Assembly (NCBI RefSeq): GCF_045055315.1
Contig: NZ_CP173677.1
Coordinates: 310,001 to 374,000, forward strand
Length of the DNA: 64,000 nt
Source of the DNA: Brachymonas wangyanguii
GTDB lineage: Bacteria > Pseudomonadota > Gammaproteobacteria > Burkholderiales > Burkholderiaceae_C
Direction of reading: 5' to 3'
Within the stretch, counting starts at the first letter, position 1, and each line of letters opens with the position of its first letter. The position numbers were made by a program, and so were the translations under genes. This document shows positions 24,801 to 33,086 of this stretch, piece by piece. The notes below the pieces were generated by a model. It searched no databases and had not been told where the DNA came from. It was given only the letters and a program-made list of their open reading frames with translations.

Positions 24801-25237
24801 GCGGCGCGCTCATCGGCCAGCAGCTGTTCCAGCTGGCTGTTGCTGGCCTGGGTGGGCAGGCGCTCGGTCCATTGCTGCAGGGCCTGGGCGATCTGTTCCG
24901 GGCTGGCCGTGGTGGGCGGGCTGGCCACTTGCCGGTTCGCCTGTTCCAGCTGGCGGCGCTCCTGTTGCAGCGCGGTGGCATCGGCCAGACGCTGTTCGGC
25001 ATCGTCCAGCAGCGTGAGGACGGGTTTCTGTTCGGCTTCGGGCAGGGCGTCTGCGGCAGAGCGCAGCTGGCTGATGTCCTGTTGCAGGCTATGGGTTGTG
25101 GCGCTGCTCGCGGCGGGGCTGGCAGGGCTGGCGCTGTCCTGCGCCTGCAGCAGGCCGCTACCGGCGAGCAGGGTACACAGCAGCAACAGCTGCAGCCAGC
25201 GCGTGGGTACGGCTGGCAGTCGTCGGGATCGGGTCAT
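21851..25237 (-). CDS. mscK: MscK/KefA-type mechanosensitive channel
   Basis: A 1128-residue inner-membrane mechanosensitive channel, close to the length of E. coli MscK (1120). It has a signal peptide (WLQLLLLCTLLAGSGLLQAQ), a long Gln/Ala/Leu-rich periplasmic coiled-coil region to about residue 490, several membrane helices from about 500 to 800, and the C-terminal MscS module. The MscS pore and beta domain are recognised by LSVGLGFGLQEIFANFVSGL, ERPFRVGDTITIG and DYDQKEVLIPNKTFI. It protects cells from hypo-osmotic shock. It lies 24 bp past coaX, convergent, and 27 bp below the M20 gene on the same strand. Confidence 0.93.
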   Translation of the reverse strand: MTRSRRLPAVPTRWLQLLLLCTLLAGSGLLQAQDSASPASPAASSATTHSLQQDISQLRSAADALPEAEQKPVLTLLDDAEQRLADATALQQERRQLEQANRQVASPPTTASPEQIAQALQQWTERLPTQASNSQLEQLLADERAAQAGLEQQLQANTRALTDLILQPAQVMDELNALRQQVHTPPPASSSPDADAASQARQLLDAASYRQAEARLALRELELASTESRQRRLESRQAELKQQLALRAPRIGWLEQRLAQNSQQQLQQLADQMQQLAQASSDDDPAISALAQQNLELASLLQTESQAVVQDQQQLAVQEAQRDRIVESLRETRARLELGSSSVSMGQWLWKQRQGMPSSYALQLQRRKLEQQIGELRLQLYNLNEQQRRLQEARSQSATLVSQQALARWQQTQGELIGQLVPVLRRHIVLLEQSHAALFTIEERGSELRKLMDQQLLWVPSHAAINASWLRELPASMRASLEPEATPQMARLLWQDLQQRPLSYLLGLALLIGLFAAGNHARRELQRLGQLTRNPLQDSFLHTMLALLWTLVLSLPWAALAWGNGYILQRLGAGVSPLVTAWGQALVQLSGLVMVLAFAKALLRPDGLAQAHLYWRSERLASLRKVLPVALVTILPVALLALVPLHAGSDLAVGGQARLGLMLLALLMAVLSLWLGQLATHEQHQQQPESATAMRRLTRLLRWLLPLAFLFCLVIAAMGHVLSSAIVLQSLMSSMAVLISVGVLSGLFKRWLLLSERRIAIRQMERGESAADNSTVVDLEAGETPRQTAPELTLVNISAQSRRLVRTLLITLLLLGLLWAWAEVLPALFKLDDVVLWHASGTGAAGEKTDIPVSLGDVLGSMLLLAIMISLARNLPGLVEILLSARSLVSASARYTITTLLRYAITIAGMVLALQTLGLRWSQLQWMAAALSVGLGFGLQEIFANFVSGLILLVERPFRVGDTITIGNLTGTVSRIHTRATTVLDYDQKEVLIPNKTFITSEVVNWTLNNTVTRLVLRVDVGYDSDPAQVHALLRQVARDDPRVMSEPAPTSVFVTMGANALNFELRVFVDMNDRMGVNTDLNARILATLKHHGIEIPFPQMDVHVRDVPAAPASVEPADKQSGAQTG

Positions 25238-25264
25238 GGGCGAATCGGGGAATACGGTTGCGTG

Positions 25265-26494
25265 TCAGGCCGGCTGTGCGGGCGTCAGCCAGCGCTCGGC
25301 CAGGCGCACCCAGAGCATGACGCCGACCGGCAGCACCTCGTCGTTGAAGTCGTAGCTCGGGTTGTGCAGCAGACACGGGCCTTCGCCATGGCCAAGGTGG
25401 CGGTGTTCGCCATCGCCATTGCCGAGGAACAGGTAGCAGCCGGGCTTCTGCTGCAGCATGAAGGAGAAGTCTTCCGCCGCCATGGTCGGCTCCTGCTTGT
25501 GCACATGGCGCGCGCCCAGCAGCTCGCTGGCGAGATCGTGCATGAACTGCGCCTCGGCACGGCTGTTGACCGTGGGCGGGTAGTTGCGCAGGAACTCGAA
25601 ATCGACCTCCATGTTGTAGGCACGGGCCGTGTGGATGGAGAGCTCGCGCATGCGCTGCTCGACCAGATCCAGCACCTCGATCGAGAAGGTGCGCACCGTG
25701 CCTTGCAGCGTGCAGTTGTCCGGGATGATGTTGGTGGCTTCGCCGGCTTCCAGCATGGTGACCGAGACCACGGCGGCATCGGCCGGGCGCGTGTTGCGCG
25801 AGATCACGGTCTGGAACGCCTGCACCAGCTGGCAGGCCACCGGCACCGGGTCATTGGCGTTGTGCGGCATGGCGGCATGGCCGCCCTTGCCGCGCAGGGT
25901 GATGCGGAATTCGTTGCTCGATGCCATCACCGGGCCGGCGGAGGCCGCCACGTCGCCGGCTGCCAGGCCGGGCCAGTTGTGCAGGCCGAACACCGCGTCC
26001 ATCGGGAAGCGCGTGAACAGGCCGTCGTCGATCATGGCCTGGGCGCCGGCACCGCCTTCCTCGGCCGGCTGGAAGATGAAATAGACCGTGCCATCAAAAG
26101 CGCGTGTGCTGGCCAGGTGCTGTGCCGCACCCAGCAGGATCGCCGTATGGCCGTCATGGCCGCAGGCGTGCATCTTGCCGGGGTGGCGGCTGGCGTGGGC
26201 AAAGGTGTTTTCTTCCTGCACCAGCAGCGCGTCCATGTCGGCGCGGATGCCGACGGCGCGCTCTGACGTGCCGTTGCGCAGCATGCCGACAACACCGGTA
26301 CGGCCGATGCCGCGGTGCACCTCTATGCCCCACTGCGCGAGTTTTTCCGCCACCAGTTCCGAGGTGCGGTGCTCTTCATAGCACAGCTCGGGGTGGGCGT
26401 GGATGTCACGGCGCGTGGCAACCCAGTCCGGGATCTGCTGGCGGATCTCGGCGGGCAGCTGCAGGGTGCGGGAGGCGGAGGTCGGACTGCTCAT
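25265..26494 (-). CDS. M20-family amidohydrolase (hippurate/N-acyl amino acid hydrolase-like)
   Basis: A 409-residue metal-dependent amidohydrolase of the M20D group that removes N-acyl groups from amino acids. Metal and catalytic motifs: RRDIHAHPELCYEE, IRADMDAL, HACGHDGHTA, FQPAEEGGAGA, GKGGHAAMP from the dimerisation domain, and a C-terminal AAEDFSFM. The exact substrate (hippurate, N-acetyl-diaminopimelate or a plant conjugate) cannot be told. The gene starts with the ATG at 26494 and is followed by mscK 27 bp downstream, so the two may be co-transcribed. Confidence 0.9.
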   Translation of the reverse strand: MSSPTSASRTLQLPAEIRQQIPDWVATRRDIHAHPELCYEEHRTSELVAEKLAQWGIEVHRGIGRTGVVGMLRNGTSERAVGIRADMDALLVQEENTFAHASRHPGKMHACGHDGHTAILLGAAQHLASTRAFDGTVYFIFQPAEEGGAGAQAMIDDGLFTRFPMDAVFGLHNWPGLAAGDVAASAGPVMASSNEFRITLRGKGGHAAMPHNANDPVPVACQLVQAFQTVISRNTRPADAAVVSVTMLEAGEATNIIPDNCTLQGTVRTFSIEVLDLVEQRMRELSIHTARAYNMEVDFEFLRNYPPTVNSRAEAQFMHDLASELLGARHVHKQEPTMAAEDFSFMLQQKPGCYLFLGNGDGEHRHLGHGEGPCLLHNPSYDFNDEVLPVGVMLWVRLAERWLTPAQPA

Positions 26495-26527
26495 GCTGGC
26501 AGTGTAGCGCGGGATGCCGATGCGGCC

Positions 26528-26563
26528 AAAAAGAAAAGGCCTGACGCCGCAGCGTACAGGCCT
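26528..26563 (-). terminator. Rho-independent terminator after the acyl-CoA-binding protein gene
   Basis: Arms AGGCCTG (26537-26543) and CAGGCCT (26557-26563). Read leftward the stem is followed by TTTTCTTTTT. Confidence 0.8.
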
Positions 26564-26591
26564 GGCGTGCAGCCGGGATCGGCAGCGTGGA

Positions 26592-26846
26592 TCAGTCCAG
26601 CGAATCGATCAGGTCGATGTACTGCTGGCGTGCATCGTCGCCGGAGGTGCCCTTCAGCGCGTTCCAGGCATCCCACTTGGCGCGCGCCACCATGTCGGCA
26701 AAGCCGGGCTTGGGGCGCGTGTTGTCGCCCTCGGTGGCCTGCTTGTACAGGCTGTACAGCTTGAGCAGGGTGGCGTTGTCGGGACGCTTGGTCAGTTGCT
26801 GGGTGCGCTCGTAAGCGGCTTCGAATGCGGCGTTGAGATCGCTCAT
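26592..26846 (-). CDS. Acyl-CoA-binding protein
   Basis: An 84-residue four-helix ACBP that binds and buffers long-chain acyl-CoA esters in the cytoplasm. Signature residues are in LLKLYSLYKQATEGDN, KPGFADMVARAKWDAWNALKG and ARQQYIDLID, with the Tyr, Lys and Trp positions that contact CoA. The ATG at 26846 follows AGGAGGAG at good spacing. It is separated from the polysaccharide locus to its right by 52 bp. Confidence 0.93.
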   Translation of the reverse strand: MSDLNAAFEAAYERTQQLTKRPDNATLLKLYSLYKQATEGDNTRPKPGFADMVARAKWDAWNALKGTSGDDARQQYIDLIDSLD

Positions 26847-26898
26847 GGTGTCTCCTCCTGGGCGGGTGTGGGTTGTGGTGAAAGCCGATTGTAGCGAT

Positions 26899-28878
26899 TT
26901 ACTGAACGACCGTGCTTTTTTGTTGTAACAACATCCAGTCGACCACCGGGCCGGCGCGGTAGCCGTTGACCAGTTCCAGCAGTTGCTGGCTGATGGCATC
27001 GACATCGTGCGCATCCATGTGCTGCAGCAGCTGCGCCAGGCGCGGCTGCAATTCGGCCCAGGGCAGGAACTGCTCGTGCGCCTTCATGATACGCGGATGC
27101 TCGGTCGGTTCCGGGTGGTCGCCGATCAGCAATTCCTCGTAGAGTTTTTCGCCGGGGCGCAGGCCGGTGATCTGGATGGCGATATCGCCTTGCGGGTTTT
27201 GCGCGTCGCGCACGGTCAGGCCGGATAGCGTCACCATCTGGCGCGCCAGATGCAGGATCTGCACCGGTTCGCCCATGTCCAGCACGAACACGTCACCGCC
27301 CGATCCCATGGCGCCAGCCTGCAGCACCAGCTGTGCCGCTTCCGGGATCGTCATGAAGTAGCGCGTCACATCGGCGTGCGTCAGCGTGATCGGGCCACCA
27401 TGGGCAATCTGCTGGCGGAACAGCGGCACCACTGAGCCGGAGGAGCCGAGCACGTTGCCGAAGCGCACCATGGCCAGGCAGGTGCGGTTGTGGACCGGCT
27501 GTTCATTGATCTCACGGCCGACGGCGGCATCGAGCGCGGCAAACGACAGCATCGGGCTGTCGGCCAGCGCCTGCAGGCAGAGCTCGGCCAGGCGCTTGCT
27601 GGCGCCCATGATGTTGGTCGGGCGCACCGCCTTGTCGGTGGAGATCAGCACAAAGTGCGGCACGCCGTGCTCGAGCGCGGCGCGCGCCACGGCCAGCGTA
27701 CCGAACACGTTGTTGGCAAGGCCTTGCACCGGGTTGTGCTCCACCATCGGCACGTGCTTGTAGGCAGCGGCGTGGTAGACCGTGTGCGGCTGCCAGGTCT
27801 GCATGATCTCGCGCATGTGCTGCAGCTTGCGCACATTGCCCAGCAGCGGCAGCAGCTCGGGCGCCTGCGGCAGCGTGGCGGCCTCGGCCTGCAGTTCCTG
27901 GTAGATGTTGTACAGGGCGAATTCGCTGTGCTCGACCAGCAGCAGCCGCTGCGGCCCCTGGCGCAGGATCTGGCGGCACAGCTCGCTGCCAATGCTGCCG
28001 CCGGCACCAGTCACCAGTACTACCTGATCGGCGATGTTGCGGCGGATCAGCTCAGCATGCGGCGGCACCGGGTCGCGCCCGAGCAGGTCTTCCACATCCA
28101 GCTCCTGGAACTGCTGCAGGCCGGCACGGCCGCTGGCCAGCGCTGCCATGCTGGGCACGCTGCGCACATGCACCGGCAGCCCTTGCAGGCTCTGGATGAT
28201 CTGGTTGCGCTGGCTGCGCGACAGGCTCGGAATCGCCAGCAGCACGTCGGTGACGGCACTGTCGCGCACCACCTCGGGCAGGCGGCTGGAGGGCCAGACC
28301 TCCAGCCCGTTGATGCTGTGGTTGGCCTTGGCCGGATCGTCATCGACAAAGCCGATCAGCGTGTACTGGCGCGCGTTGTGCAGCGCGGCGGCCGTCTGTA
28401 CGCCGGTTTCGCCGGCACCGTAGACCAGCAGCCGGCCCTGCTGGCGCGTTTCGTGGCCGCTGGTGTACATGAACAGGCCGCGCACAAAGGCACGGTTGCC
28501 GCCCACCAGCAGCAGGAACAGCAGCGGCTGCAGGATGCCGACGCTGCGTGGCACGGCAGTCGGGTTGCCGAAGAACACCACGTAGATGAAGAACAGCACG
28601 CCGTACACGGCCACCGCCTGGATGGTGGTGACCATGGCGCTGAAGCCGGTGTAGCGGAAAATCGCCCGGTACAGGCCAAACTTGACCATGATCGGGATCG
28701 CCAGCGCCGGGGCCAGCAGGTAGGCGGTAAGCTGCGTGGCATCTGGCGGCACCCACAGGTCCAGCCGCAGGCTGATGCCCAGCCAGAGTGCCAGCCAGGC
28801 GCACAGCACGTCCATCAGCATCGCCATGAGCTGCTTGGGCAGGGTGTTGGAATCAAAAATGCGGGAAGTGGCAGACAT
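26899..28878 (-). CDS. Membrane-bound UDP-sugar 4,6-dehydratase (WbpM/FlaA1/PglF-like)
   Basis: A 659-residue nucleotide-sugar dehydratase of the CapD/WbpM type. Four N-terminal membrane helices (about residues 10-130) anchor it. A Rossmann domain with VYGAGETGVQTA and a C-terminal SDR domain follow, the latter with VTGAGGSIGSELCRQ, YHAAAYKHVPMVE and STDKAVRPTNIMGASKR. In this group a Met replaces the usual SDR catalytic Tyr, as seen here. It likely converts UDP-GlcNAc to the 4-keto-6-deoxy sugar, which the aminotransferase two genes upstream could aminate. It is the last gene of the leftward operon, 15 bp after the sugar transferase. Bordetella wlbL is the likely counterpart. Confidence 0.9.
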   Translation of the reverse strand: MSATSRIFDSNTLPKQLMAMLMDVLCAWLALWLGISLRLDLWVPPDATQLTAYLLAPALAIPIMVKFGLYRAIFRYTGFSAMVTTIQAVAVYGVLFFIYVVFFGNPTAVPRSVGILQPLLFLLLVGGNRAFVRGLFMYTSGHETRQQGRLLVYGAGETGVQTAAALHNARQYTLIGFVDDDPAKANHSINGLEVWPSSRLPEVVRDSAVTDVLLAIPSLSRSQRNQIIQSLQGLPVHVRSVPSMAALASGRAGLQQFQELDVEDLLGRDPVPPHAELIRRNIADQVVLVTGAGGSIGSELCRQILRQGPQRLLLVEHSEFALYNIYQELQAEAATLPQAPELLPLLGNVRKLQHMREIMQTWQPHTVYHAAAYKHVPMVEHNPVQGLANNVFGTLAVARAALEHGVPHFVLISTDKAVRPTNIMGASKRLAELCLQALADSPMLSFAALDAAVGREINEQPVHNRTCLAMVRFGNVLGSSGSVVPLFRQQIAHGGPITLTHADVTRYFMTIPEAAQLVLQAGAMGSGGDVFVLDMGEPVQILHLARQMVTLSGLTVRDAQNPQGDIAIQITGLRPGEKLYEELLIGDHPEPTEHPRIMKAHEQFLPWAELQPRLAQLLQHMDAHDVDAISQQLLELVNGYRAGPVVDWMLLQQKSTVVQ

Positions 28879-28893
28879 GCGGCAGGGCAGGGT

Positions 28894-29496
28894 TCAGGGC
28901 TTGTGCAGGATGCCCACGGTCATGGCGATGATCTTCAGGTCGAGCAGGAAACTGCGCTCGCGCACGTACTGCCGGCACAGCGCCAGCTTGGCCGGCAGGA
29001 TGATCTCGACATAGGTGCGTTCGGGATCGGCACTGCTGGCCAGCAGCGTGCTTTCGCTGCGGTATTGTACGGAGGCCAGATCGGTGATGCCAGGACGCAG
29101 GCTGAGTACCTCGGCGCGGACCTCGTCCGGGTAGAGCGCCACGTAGCGCGGCACCTCGGGACGCGGCCCGACCAGGCTCATGTCGCCGAGCAGCACATTG
29201 ATTAGCTGCGGCAGCTCGTCCAGCTTGTAGGCGCGGATCAGCTGGCCGCTGCGCGTGATGCGGTCGTCCGCGCCCACGGTGATCTGCAGGCCGGCGTTGT
29301 CCTGGCGCATGCTGCGGAACTTGTAGATGCGGAATGGCTGGCCCTGGCGCCCGATGCGCTCCTGCCGGAAGAACACCGGCCCGGGCGAATCGAGCTTGAC
29401 CCAGGCGGCAATCGCCAGCAGCAGCGGCGCCAACAGCAGCAGGCCGGCGGCCGAGGCCAGCAGGTCAAACAGGCGCTTGAGCAGCAGCGATTTCAT
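28894..29496 (-). CDS. Initiating sugar-1-phosphate transferase (PglC/WlbG-like)
   Basis: A 200-residue monotopic phosphoglycosyl transferase that moves a sugar phosphate from UDP-sugar to undecaprenyl phosphate, starting a repeat unit. It begins at the ATG at 29496 with the re-entrant helix region (LLKRLFDLLASAAGLLLLAPLLL). FRQERIGRQGQPFRIYKFRSM and DELPQLINVLLGDMSLVGPRP follow, the family catalytic signature. It is the minimal form without the extra N-terminal membrane domain found in the second transferase of this window at 55.8 kb. Confidence 0.93.
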   Translation of the reverse strand: MKSLLLKRLFDLLASAAGLLLLAPLLLAIAAWVKLDSPGPVFFRQERIGRQGQPFRIYKFRSMRQDNAGLQITVGADDRITRSGQLIRAYKLDELPQLINVLLGDMSLVGPRPEVPRYVALYPDEVRAEVLSLRPGITDLASVQYRSESTLLASSADPERTYVEIILPAKLALCRQYVRERSFLLDLKIIAMTVGILHKP

Positions 29497-29515
29497 GCAG
29501 GGCAAGGCAGGGCAT

Positions 29516-30667
29516 TCAGCCCAGGATGTGCTGCAGCGCCTCGATGATGCGCTCCTGCTCGGCATCGCTCATGGCGGTGAACAGCGGGATGCTGAACATC
29601 TGCTGGTAGGCTTTTTCGGCCTCGGGGAACATCGCCGGCGTCAGGCCGTAGGTATCGCGCCAGTAGGGCTGGCGGTGCAGCGGCACGTAGTGCACGCTGG
29701 TGCCAATGCCGGCATCGCTGAGCTGCTGGATCACCTCGTCGCGCGTGATGCCGGCGTTGTCGGGCAGACGCAGCACGAACAGGTGCCAGGCGTGGATATC
29801 GCCCGCGGGCGCATCGGCCGGCAGGATCAGCGGCAGGTCGTGCAGCCCTTCCAGGTAGCGTGCGGCCAGCTGCTGGCGACGCTGCAGGAAGGCCGGCAGG
29901 CGGCGCAGCTGCACCCGGCCCATGGCGCCGGCCATGTCCGTCATGTTGTACTTGAAGCCCGGCGCCACGATCTCGTAATACCAGGCCGGCGTCTTGCTGG
30001 TAAAGCGGTCAAAGGCATCGCGGTTGATGCCGTGCAGGCGCATCACGCGCATGCGGGCCGCCATCTCGGCGTTGCGCGTCACCACCATGCCGCCTTCGCC
30101 GGTGGTCATGGTCTTGTTGGCGTAGAAGCTGAACACCGCGGCATCGCTGGGCAGCTGGCCGACCAGGGTGCCAGCGTGGGTGGTGGGCAGGGCGTGCGCC
30201 GCATCTTCCAGCACGCGCAGGCCGTGGCGATCGGCAATCGCCTGGATCGCCGTCATGTCGCAGGCCAGGCCGCCGTAGTGCACCGGCATGATGGCCTTGG
30301 TGCGTGACGTGATCGCGGCCTCGATCTTGGTCACGTCGATGTTCAGCGTCACCGCATCGCAGTCCACCAGCACCGGATCGGCGCCCAGGTAGCGGATCAC
30401 CTCGGTGGTGGCGGTAAAGGTCAGCGTTGGCGCGATCACCTCGTCACCCGGGCCTATGCCCATGGCTTCGAGTGCCAGGTGCAGGCCAGCGGTGGCCGAG
30501 TTGACGGCAATCGCCTGCACGCCGCCACCCAGGTAGTCGGCAAACTCCTCTTCGAAGGCGCGCGTTTCCGGGCCGGTGGTGACCCAGCCGCTGCGCATGG
30601 CATGGCCAACGGCCTCGATTTCTTCCTCGCCAATATCGGGGCGGGCAAACGGGATGAAGGTATTCAT
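29516..30667 (-). CDS. DegT/DnrJ/EryC1-family sugar aminotransferase
   Basis: A 383-residue PLP-dependent aminotransferase for nucleotide sugars. The start is MNTFIPFARPDIGEEE. The PLP lysine is present in FSFYANKTMTTGEGG, with LEDAAHALP as the PLP-pyridine contact. It probably aminates C4 of the keto sugar made by the dehydratase at 26.9 kb, giving a 4-amino-4,6-dideoxy hexose. It overlaps the upstream glycosyltransferase by 4 bp and is followed 19 bp later by the sugar transferase. Confidence 0.92.
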   Translation of the reverse strand: MNTFIPFARPDIGEEEIEAVGHAMRSGWVTTGPETRAFEEEFADYLGGGVQAIAVNSATAGLHLALEAMGIGPGDEVIAPTLTFTATTEVIRYLGADPVLVDCDAVTLNIDVTKIEAAITSRTKAIMPVHYGGLACDMTAIQAIADRHGLRVLEDAAHALPTTHAGTLVGQLPSDAAVFSFYANKTMTTGEGGMVVTRNAEMAARMRVMRLHGINRDAFDRFTSKTPAWYYEIVAPGFKYNMTDMAGAMGRVQLRRLPAFLQRRQQLAARYLEGLHDLPLILPADAPAGDIHAWHLFVLRLPDNAGITRDEVIQQLSDAGIGTSVHYVPLHRQPYWRDTYGLTPAMFPEAEKAYQQMFSIPLFTAMSDAEQERIIEALQHILG

Positions 30668-31917
30668 GGCTGGCTATTGTCGCAGGCTTGCAGGAATCGG
30701 CGTGCCAACACCGGATAAGTGTGGTGTTCCAGCACGAACTGGCGGCCGGCATCGCCCATGCGGGCACGCGTGCCGACGTCGAGCGCGGCGAGCTGGCGCA
30801 GGCCTTCGGCAATCGCCAGCGGATCGGCCGGCGGCACGGTGATGCCGCAGCCGGCTTCGGCTACCGGGTCATTGCCGGCCTCGACCGAGTGCAGCACGAC
30901 GCAGCGCGCCATCATGTAGTCCATCAGCTTGTTCGGCGCGATGCCGAAACGGTAGATGGAGACGCGCTGCCAGCCGATATAGGCGATATCGGCCACCGCC
31001 AGGAAAGACGGTATCTGCGCCTTGGGAATCGGATCAAAAAACGCCACCTTCTCCAGGCCGAGCTGTTGCGCCTGTGCCTGCAGCTTGGCTTTTTCATGGC
31101 CGTCGCCGACCAGCACAAAGGCAAACGGCTCGTCACGCAGCAGCGAGGCGGCCTGCAGCATCACCTCCAGCGCGTTGGGCGTGCCGTGCGACCCGGCGTA
31201 GCCGACCAGCTGCAGCCCGGCCTGCTTGCAGGCGCGCATGTGCGCGGCCACGTCATCGCGCAGCGGTGGCGGCTCGCCCTGCCATTCGTCCAGCGTGATG
31301 CCGTTGGGCACGATATGCAGCTTGTGCAGGTCCAGCCCGTGCTGCTGCATGTGGCCGGCGACCTTGGGCAGCATGCTCACCACCACATCGGCATGGCGAT
31401 AGGCGTAGTCTTCGGCGGCCTGGCACAGGCGGATGAAGGGGTGCGAGGGCGACATGCCGCCAAGCTCGATCGGCGACAGCGGCCACAGGTCATGCACCTC
31501 GAACACCAGCTGGCAGGCCACGCCCTGCTGGCGCGTCCGCTTGACGATGCGGTGCGCGACCCAGATATCCATCGGGTAGGTGCTGGACGCAATCACGATG
31601 TCCGGCCGGAAGGTGCGTGCGATCTCGCCGGCATCGCGCCAGACCTGGCGCAGAAAGCTCCAGATGTTCTTCACGCGGCCCAGGCCATTGCCCGAGTAGG
31701 GCGGCGTCGGGACCCAGTGGTAGTCGATGCCGTCGATCAGCTCCTGGTGGCGGCTGCCGGCCTGCTCGGGCTGGCGTGCGCGCACATGGCTGTAGTCGGC
31801 GGCGACCATGCGCACCGCATGGCCGGCCTGCACCCATTCGCGCGCCAGGTAGTAGGGCCGGTATTCCATGCCGTGGCGCGGGCTGCCGGCGTAGTGGTTC
31901 AGGTAAAGAATGTTCAT
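30664..31917 (-). CDS. Glycosyltransferase family 4 (WbuB-like)
   Basis: A 417-residue GT-B retaining glycosyltransferase starting MNILYLNHYAGSPRHGMEYR, typical of WbuB-like enzymes. The C-terminal domain shows VGYAGSHGTPNALEVMLQAA, the nucleotide-binding segment FVLVGDGHEKAKL and ALDVGTRARMG near the end. It adds a sugar to the growing lipid-linked repeat unit on the cytoplasmic face; donor and acceptor are unknown. 4-bp overlaps on both sides indicate a tight operon. Confidence 0.88.
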   Translation of the reverse strand: MNILYLNHYAGSPRHGMEYRPYYLAREWVQAGHAVRMVAADYSHVRARQPEQAGSRHQELIDGIDYHWVPTPPYSGNGLGRVKNIWSFLRQVWRDAGEIARTFRPDIVIASSTYPMDIWVAHRIVKRTRQQGVACQLVFEVHDLWPLSPIELGGMSPSHPFIRLCQAAEDYAYRHADVVVSMLPKVAGHMQQHGLDLHKLHIVPNGITLDEWQGEPPPLRDDVAAHMRACKQAGLQLVGYAGSHGTPNALEVMLQAASLLRDEPFAFVLVGDGHEKAKLQAQAQQLGLEKVAFFDPIPKAQIPSFLAVADIAYIGWQRVSIYRFGIAPNKLMDYMMARCVVLHSVEAGNDPVAEAGCGITVPPADPLAIAEGLRQLAALDVGTRARMGDAGRQFVLEHHTYPVLARRFLQACDNSQP

Positions 31918-33086
31918 CGGGAAGAAAGGGTCTGCACCAGCTGGCGGATCGCCGGCGGGAACAGGCCGTGTTGTTGCACCCAGTCACGGTTCTGGCGTGC
32001 GATGTCGGCGGCGCGCGCCTGCAGCGCCGGCAGGGCTTGCGGCACGGCCTGGTCCAGATCGATGGCGTCGGCGGGCACGATCCAGCCATTGTGGCCATCG
32101 TGCACCAGCTCGCGGTTCGCCGGTAGATCGCTCAGCAGCGGGATGCAGCCGTAGGCCATGGCTTCGAGTACCGAGACCGCGACCGAATCGCTCTCAGGCT
32201 GGCTCAGGTACCACTGGGCGCGACCATAGTGCTCGGCCTGTTGCTGCGCCGACAGGCGGCCGACAAAGCGCACCTGCGGCTGCAGGCCGCGCTGCGCCAC
32301 CCACTGCTCCAGCTGCGGGCGCAGGCTGCCGTCATTGGCGATGAGCAGTTGCGCCTGTGGCTGCCAGGCGGCGATGGCGGCAAACAGCTCCAGCACGCGC
32401 TGCGGCTGGTAGATCGGCTCCAGCCCGCGGTTGGCGTAGCAGAGCCAGGGTTGTTTTGGCTGGCGCGACAGCACTGGCAGGCTGTCCAGCCCGAACGGAA
32501 AAGTCAGCACCTCGCGCGCGCCCAACTGCTGCATGATGCCCGTCATGTGCTGCGAATCGCTGGTGCAGAGCGCGGCGCTGCGCAGGATGGAGCGCGTCAG
32601 CCAGCTGTAGGCCGCGTGGCGCTGCGGCGTGACCAGGATGTCGCTGCCCCAGGCCGAGGCGATCAGCCGGCCGCGCAGCCGGCCAAAGCGCTTGGCCAGC
32701 AGCGCCAGCGTGCCGTGCGAGGTCAGGTAGTGCGGGTTGATCCAGTCGGCATCGACCTGCTGCAGCCAGCGCGCCACTTGCGGCGCCTTTTTCAGCAGCG
32801 CGATATTGCCGCCGCCATGGGCCGGATCGGTATCCAGCGCCAGCCGCCGGGCTTGCGGCACCAGCCGGGCCAGTTCAGGCGCAAAGCCGCGGCTGCTGCA
32901 GATCCACAGCTCCACCAGCGGTTGCAGCGCACGAGCCCACTTCAGCAGGTGCGGGCTGTCGCCATCGCCAATCAGCACGTAGCGCAGGCGCGATGCGGCA
33001 GCCGGCTGGACCTGCGGCTGGCTGGCGCGGGCCACGGCCTGGCTAATCGGGGAAGCGGCGGGATCGACCTGGCGGGAGCGTCTCAT
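31914..33086 (-). CDS. Glycosyltransferase family 4
   Basis: A 390-residue GT-B glycosyltransferase. An unusual 33-residue Ala/Gln/Pro-rich leader precedes the first Rossmann strand (LRYVLIGDGDSPHLLKWARAL). The donor site is in LLIANDGSLRPQLEQWV and the E-x7-E-like region is SQPESDSVAVSVLEAMAYG, with VPADAIDLDQ near the end. The sugar specificity is unknown. It overlaps the downstream glycosyltransferase and the upstream acyltransferase by 4 bp each. Confidence 0.88.
   Translation of the reverse strand: MRRSRQVDPAASPISQAVARASQPQVQPAAASRLRYVLIGDGDSPHLLKWARALQPLVELWICSSRGFAPELARLVPQARRLALDTDPAHGGGNIALLKKAPQVARWLQQVDADWINPHYLTSHGTLALLAKRFGRLRGRLIASAWGSDILVTPQRHAAYSWLTRSILRSAALCTSDSQHMTGIMQQLGAREVLTFPFGLDSLPVLSRQPKQPWLCYANRGLEPIYQPQRVLELFAAIAAWQPQAQLLIANDGSLRPQLEQWVAQRGLQPQVRFVGRLSAQQQAEHYGRAQWYLSQPESDSVAVSVLEAMAYGCIPLLSDLPANRELVHDGHNGWIVPADAIDLDQAVPQALPALQARAADIARQNRDWVQQHGLFPPAIRQLVQTLSSR

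Noticed and set aside
24689..26266. A 525-codon open frame antisense to mscK and the M20 gene
   Set aside because: It spans two sense genes with clear catalytic or pore motifs and reads as Gln/His/Arg-rich low-complexity sequence.
27490..29205. A 571-codon open frame antisense to the dehydratase and sugar transferase genes
   Set aside because: Same reason: high third-position GC opens the reverse frame; the sense genes have full motifs.
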